NCBI GenBank assembly: GCA_016794585.1
Contig: JAEUJM010000010.1
Coordinates: 1-62,890 of the forward strand
Direction: 5' to 3'
Origin: Acidimicrobiales bacterium
GTDB taxonomy: Bacteria; Actinomycetota; Acidimicrobiia; Acidimicrobiales; DATDAH01
DNA: 62,890 nucleotides
A program made the position numbers and the translations under genes. Below are positions 59,477-62,890 of the stretch, in pieces (position 1 is the stretch's first letter; each line of letters opens with the position of its first letter). Below the pieces are notes generated by a model that worked only from the letters and a program-made list of their open reading frames with translations, did not search any database and was not told the origin of the DNA.

Positions 59477-62290
59477 TCAGCTGCAGCCGCTGGTGGAGCC
59501 GCAGCTGGGGCAGGCGTGGCACGAGCCGGCCCGCTGCATCTGGACCCCGCACTGCATGCACATGGGCGCATCCGAGGCCGGGCCCGAGGTGGGCGCCAGC
59601 GACATCTGCACCGCCAGGGTGGACGCCGACTCGATCGACGGCGGGTCGGCGGCCACGTCCATGCCCTGCGACGTCTCGGTGACCGTCTCCTCGACACCCG
59701 GCAGGGTGGGCTGGGTGCGCTCACCCACGGTGAGGATGCCGAGCTCGGCCCGCTCCTCCTGGGTCAGGTAGAGGATGGCCAGGCGACGGAACAGGTAGTC
59801 CATCAGGCTGGTGGCGAAGCGGATGTCGGGGTCGTCGGTCATGCCGGCGGGCTCGAAGCGCATGCCGGTGAAGGCCTCGATGAAGCTGCGCAGCGGCACC
59901 CCGTACTGCAGGCCGTGGCTGATGGAGATGGCGAAGGCGTCCATGATGCCGGCGAGGGTGGAGCCCTGCTTCGACACCCGGACGAAGATCTCGCCCGGTC
60001 GGCCGTCCTCGTACTCGCCGACGGTGACGAAGCCCTTGCAGTCGGCCACCCGGAACTCGAACGTGCGCGACGTGCGAGTGCGGGGCAGGCGGCTGCGGAT
60101 CGGCTCGTAGACGATCTTCTCGACGATGCGCTCGACGATCTGGGTGCCACCCGCAGCGCCGGCCGCCGCAGCGGCGTCCGCCGCGTCCTGGGCCTCGGCG
60201 GCATCGGACTTGGCCATGGCGAGGGGCTGGGCCACCTTGCAGTTGTCGCGGTAGATGGCGACGGCCTTGACGCCCAGCTTCCAGGCGTCGATGTGGAGCT
60301 GCTCGACGTCCTCGACGCTGACGTCCTCGGGCATGTTCACCGTCTTGGAGATGGCCCCCGAGATGAAGGGCTGGACCGCACCCATCATCTTCACGTGGCC
60401 GAGGTAGTGGATGGGGTTGTCCCCCATCGAGCAGGCGAACACGGCGACGTGCTCGGCGGCCAGCTCGGGCGCCCCGAGGATGGTCTTGTGCTCGTCGATG
60501 TGGGCGACGATGGCGTCGATCTGCTCGGGCGTGTAGCCGAGACGGGTGAGGGCCCGGGGCACCGTCTGGTTGACGATGGTCATGGTGCCGCCGCCCACCA
60601 GCTTCTTCATCTTGCAGAGGCCGAGGTCGGGCTCGATGCCGGTGGTGTCGCAGTCCATCATCAGGCCGATGGTGCCGGTGGGGGCCAGGACACTGGCCTG
60701 GCTGTTGCGCACGCCGCTCGTCTCGGCGATCTCGCAGGCGGCGTCCCACGACTGCTGGGCGGCGCCGAGCAGGTCCGTGGGCACCAGCTCCTCGTCGATC
60801 TTGGCGGCCTCCTGGCGGTGCATGTCGAGGACGCGCAGCATGTGCTCGGCGTTCTCGGCGTAGCCCGCGAACGGCCCCATGCGGGTGGCGGTGCGGGCCG
60901 AGGTGGCGTAGGCGTGGCCCGTCATCAGCGCGGTGACCGCGGCGGCCCAGGCCCGGCCCTCCTCGGAGTCGTAGGGCAGGCCGAGGGCCATCAGCATGGC
61001 GCCGAGGTTGGCGTAGCCGATGCCGAGCTGGCGGAAGCGGCGGGAGTTCTCGGCGATGGGCTCGGTCGGGTAGTCGGCGTTGCCGACCAGGATCTCCTGG
61101 GCGGTGAACACGACCTCGACCGCGGCCCGGAAGCCCTCGACGTCGAAGGTGTCGGCGTCGTCGAGGAACTTCAGGAGGTTGAGGCTGGCCAGGTTGCACG
61201 CCGAGTTGTCGAGGTGCATGTACTCCGAGCACGGGTTCGAGCCGTTGATGCGCCCGGTGTTGGCCGCGGTGTGCCAGCGGTTGATGGTGGTGTCGAACTG
61301 CATGCCCGGGTCAGCGCACTCCCAGGTGGCCTGGGAGATCTGACGCATGAGGTCGCGGGCCCGGACCGTCTTGACCGACTCGCCGGTCTTGACCGCCTTG
61401 AGGTCCCAGTCGGCGTCGTCGAGCACGGCCTGCATGAACTCGTCGGTGACCCGCACCGAGTTGTTGGCGTTCTGGTACTGGGTGGAGTGGCTGTCGTGGC
61501 CGTCGAGGTCCATGTCGAAGCCGGCGGCGGCGAGCACGCGGGCCTTCTTCTCCTCACGGCTCTTGCACCAGATGAACTCCTCGACGTCGGGGTGGTCGAC
61601 GTTGAGGATGACCATCTTGGCGGCACGGCGGGTCTTGCCGCCGGACTTGATGGTGCCGGCGGAGGCGTCGGCGCCCCGCATGAAGCTGACGGGGCCGGAG
61701 GCGGTGCCGCCGCCCTTGAGCAGCTCGACCGACGAGCGGATGCCCGAAAGGTTGATGCCGGCGCCGGAGCCGCCCTTGAAGATGGTGCCCTCCTCGACGT
61801 ACCAGTTGAGGATCGAGTCCATGGTGTCGTCGACGTGGAGGATGAAGCAGGCCGACGCCTGCTGGGGGACGCCCCGCACGCCGATGTTGAACCACACCGG
61901 CGAGTTGAAGGCGGCCTTCTGGGTGACCACGAGGTGCTTGAGCTCGTTGCGGAAGGCCTCGGCCTCGGCCTCGTCGGTGAAGTAGCCGTCGCGGCGGCCC
62001 CACTCGGTGATGGTGTCGGCGACGCGGTCGATCACCTGGCGCAGCGACGACTCGCGCTCGGGCGTGCCGAGGGTGCCCCGGAAGTACTTCTGGGCGACGA
62101 TGTTGGTGGCGTTCAGCGACCAGTCCACCGGGAACTCGACGTCGAGCTGCTCGAAGGCCACCGTGCCGTCGCGGTAGTTCGAGATGCGGGCGTCACGACG
62201 CTCCCACTCGACCTCGTCGTAGGGGTGGACCCCCTGGGTGGTGAAGTGCCGCCGGATGCCGATGCCGGTGTGCTCGGGCGCCAGTGCCAT
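59477..62290 (-). CDS. nrdJ: Adenosylcobalamin-dependent (class II) ribonucleoside-diphosphate reductase
   Basis: 937 residues from ATG 62290. Landmarks of NrdJ are present: TQKAAFNSPVWFNIG, ACFILHVDDTMDSIL, IFKGGSGAGINLS, the active-site region NPCSEYMHLDNSACNLASLN, and the PTGTIGLMMDCDTTGIEPD motif. It ends in a Cys-rich tail (CMQCGVQ, CHACPSCGSTSGC) that serves as zinc ribbon and redox relay. The enzyme makes deoxyribonucleotides with coenzyme B12 as radical source, with or without oxygen. Length is normal. It is probably repressed by NrdR through the boxes upstream. Confidence 0.95.
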   Translation of the reverse strand: MALAPEHTGIGIRRHFTTQGVHPYDEVEWERRDARISNYRDGTVAFEQLDVEFPVDWSLNATNIVAQKYFRGTLGTPERESSLRQVIDRVADTITEWGRRDGYFTDEAEAEAFRNELKHLVVTQKAAFNSPVWFNIGVRGVPQQASACFILHVDDTMDSILNWYVEEGTIFKGGSGAGINLSGIRSSVELLKGGGTASGPVSFMRGADASAGTIKSGGKTRRAAKMVILNVDHPDVEEFIWCKSREEKKARVLAAAGFDMDLDGHDSHSTQYQNANNSVRVTDEFMQAVLDDADWDLKAVKTGESVKTVRARDLMRQISQATWECADPGMQFDTTINRWHTAANTGRINGSNPCSEYMHLDNSACNLASLNLLKFLDDADTFDVEGFRAAVEVVFTAQEILVGNADYPTEPIAENSRRFRQLGIGYANLGAMLMALGLPYDSEEGRAWAAAVTALMTGHAYATSARTATRMGPFAGYAENAEHMLRVLDMHRQEAAKIDEELVPTDLLGAAQQSWDAACEIAETSGVRNSQASVLAPTGTIGLMMDCDTTGIEPDLGLCKMKKLVGGGTMTIVNQTVPRALTRLGYTPEQIDAIVAHIDEHKTILGAPELAAEHVAVFACSMGDNPIHYLGHVKMMGAVQPFISGAISKTVNMPEDVSVEDVEQLHIDAWKLGVKAVAIYRDNCKVAQPLAMAKSDAAEAQDAADAAAAAGAAGGTQIVERIVEKIVYEPIRSRLPRTRTSRTFEFRVADCKGFVTVGEYEDGRPGEIFVRVSKQGSTLAGIMDAFAISISHGLQYGVPLRSFIEAFTGMRFEPAGMTDDPDIRFATSLMDYLFRRLAILYLTQEERAELGILTVGERTQPTLPGVEETVTETSQGMDVAADPPSIESASTLAVQMSLAPTSGPASDAPMCMQCGVQMQRAGSCHACPSCGSTSGCS

Positions 62291-62425
62291 GAAACTTCCT
62301 CCGTGCCGGGATCGGCGGTGGTGTGCTGCGGGTGGGTGTGCTGCGGGTGTGCTGCGGGGCGGTCTCTGCCCGGACGGCGGCGCACCTCACCGGCACAACC
62401 ATGTCTACCCCCTGGTGCTGCAGGT

Positions 62426-62437
62426 ACAACATGTTGT
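62426..62437. promoter_or_regulatory. NrdR-box-like palindrome upstream of nrdJ (box 1)
   Basis: ACAACATGTTGT is a perfect 12-bp palindrome about 135 bases upstream of the nrdJ start, close to the known NrdR box pattern (ACAnnATnTTGT-like). A second, weaker copy lies 42 bases further out, four helical turns, as NrdR requires pairs of boxes on one DNA face. NrdR itself is not encoded in the window. Confidence 0.65.
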
Positions 62438-62467
62438 GTCGGCAACGCCCCCCGACGCTTCCGGGCC

Positions 62468-62479
62468 ACAAGATGTTCG
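62468..62479. promoter_or_regulatory. NrdR-box-like site upstream of nrdJ (box 2)
   Basis: ACAAGATGTTCG shares 9 of 12 bases with box 1 and is centred 42 bases from it. Weaker on its own; listed because the pair geometry supports NrdR regulation. Confidence 0.5.
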
Positions 62480-62871
62480 GGCATTACACCACTGTGATTT
62501 GGGGCCGTCAATCCCCTTTTCACATCGGTGTGATTCGCGCCCCGTCACCGGCCCTGCACCGAGGGTGGTCGCGGCAACGGTGCTGCGGTCGGCTGCGACG
62601 CGGGTTCCCCAGGTCAGGGGGATGCCCGACCGGACCCCCTCGCAAGGGGAGCCGGCCTGGGCGAGGGACCCCCAAGGAGCCGTCCAAACCCGCCACGGAA
62701 AGACGCAACACCACCATTCCGGAGACCCCGCGTCGCAGCCATGTGACGGAGTTCACCCTACGGACATCTGCCTGTGTGCTGGAAGGGGACGACCTGTGGA
62801 TTTCACAGGGATTTCCCCACCCTGCCTGGGGACACCGGGGGGTGGGCTGTGGGGTTGTACCGTCGGCGACC

Positions 62872-62890
62872 GTGCGCCAGCTCCTCCCCG
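62872..62890 (+). CDS. Start of a gene cut by the window end, possibly a pyrimidine reductase
   Basis: A GTG at 62872 opens a frame reading VRQLLP before the window ends. Actinobacterial pyrimidine (RibD-like) reductases often begin MRQLLP, but six codons are too few for an assignment. No clear ribosome binding site is visible. Listed only because the upstream non-coding stretch looks like a promoter and leader. Confidence 0.25.

Larger units (their letters stand above)
62291..62871. other. About 580-base non-coding region between nrdJ and the window end
   Basis: No gene is seen. Besides the NrdR-like boxes it holds three near copies of GTGCTGCGGG (62314-62358) in the nrdJ leader. Several GC-rich hairpins occur (for example GGTC-AGGGGGATGCCC-GACC and CCCCT-CGCA-AGGGG between 62611 and 62656). 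The palindrome CCTGTG-GATTT-CACAGG is at 62793-62809. The hairpin-rich part may be a structured leader RNA for the gene starting near 62872. I recognise no riboswitch class. Confidence 0.5.

Noticed and set aside
59516..62497. Long + strand open frame of about 990 codons
   Set aside because: Shadow of nrdJ.
62291..62500. Cobalamin riboswitch before nrdJ
   Set aside because: Expected for a B12-linked gene, but no B12-box or conserved core could be found on the - strand; NrdR-like boxes explain the regulation better.
62520..62756. 78-codon - strand open frame in the final gap
   Set aside because: No domain, poor composition, overlaps hairpin-rich non-coding sequence.

Overview
The window is about 63 kb of very GC-rich DNA from an actinobacterium. 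The clues are frequent GTG starts with short overlaps between genes, a CarD RNA-polymerase regulator, a mycothiol-type maleylpyruvate isomerase-like enzyme, MetX preceded by a SAM-I/IV-clan riboswitch, and a coenzyme-B12 (class II) ribonucleotide reductase as the visible RNR. A lineage such as Acidimicrobiia fits (orphan TadE/TadG operon, TasA/SipW module, DUF1800/DUF1501 pair), but this is an inference.

Positions 1-3827 look like the right end of an integrated mobile element. They hold an IS3-type transposase start, a 370-residue winged-helix-like protein of unknown role, a divergent XRE-type repressor, a small excisionase and a tyrosine integrase. The integrase points into the 3' end of a tRNA-Val gene (3828-3901), the likely attachment site. 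The element's left end is outside the window.

Positions 3.9-12.4 kb carry a zinc-ribbon membrane protein, a mycothiol-dependent isomerase-like enzyme, a glyoxalase-fold protein, a RarD-type transporter and a large secreted M4 metalloprotease. A four-gene catabolic operon follows (16690 down to 10960: amidohydrolase, D-aminoacylase-like amidohydrolase, cytochrome P450, aldehyde dehydrogenase). A palindrome matching the KstR motif of lipid and steroid regulons lies just upstream of it. From 20.4 to 16.8 kb runs a tightly packed surface-pilus operon: TadG-like, two TadE-like, and a Flp-like pilin carrying an Ig-like domain on a threonine-rich stalk. tRNA-Cys and tRNA-Gly follow.

Positions 20.9-32.7 kb hold a zinc-ribbon/proline-rich/PH-like protein, DUF4202, an Fpg/Nei glycosylase, the methionine pair (PLP enzyme plus MetX behind the riboswitch), a membrane sulfatase-superfamily protein, an isocitrate-lyase/PEP-mutase enzyme, a solitary N6-adenine methyltransferase and a Nudix hydrolase. 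Positions 32.8-36.2 kb are a TasA/SipW-type secretion module: two camelysin-like proteins, their dedicated signal peptidase, and a convergent repeat protein with the same N-terminal signature. Positions 36.3-42.2 kb carry housekeeping and stress enzymes, including an RNA helicase, glutathione peroxidase, an alkyltransferase-like protein and Lgt.

Positions 42.2-51.2 kb carry an acyl-CoA dehydrogenase, a Tat-exported DUF1800/DUF1501 pair in which the DUF1800 protein contains SLH repeats, a transporter, an NTF2-like protein, a degenerate metallo-beta-lactamase-fold protein and a lipoprotein esterase. A two-component system follows, beside two small secreted proteins with low-complexity tails, one Asp/His-rich. 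CarD, a small zinc-ribbon protein, an adenylate cyclase, a kinase-like protein, and a TetR/flavin-enzyme divergon around an 18-bp palindrome come next. The window ends with nrdJ, preceded by two NrdR-box-like sites, and about 580 bases of structured non-coding DNA.
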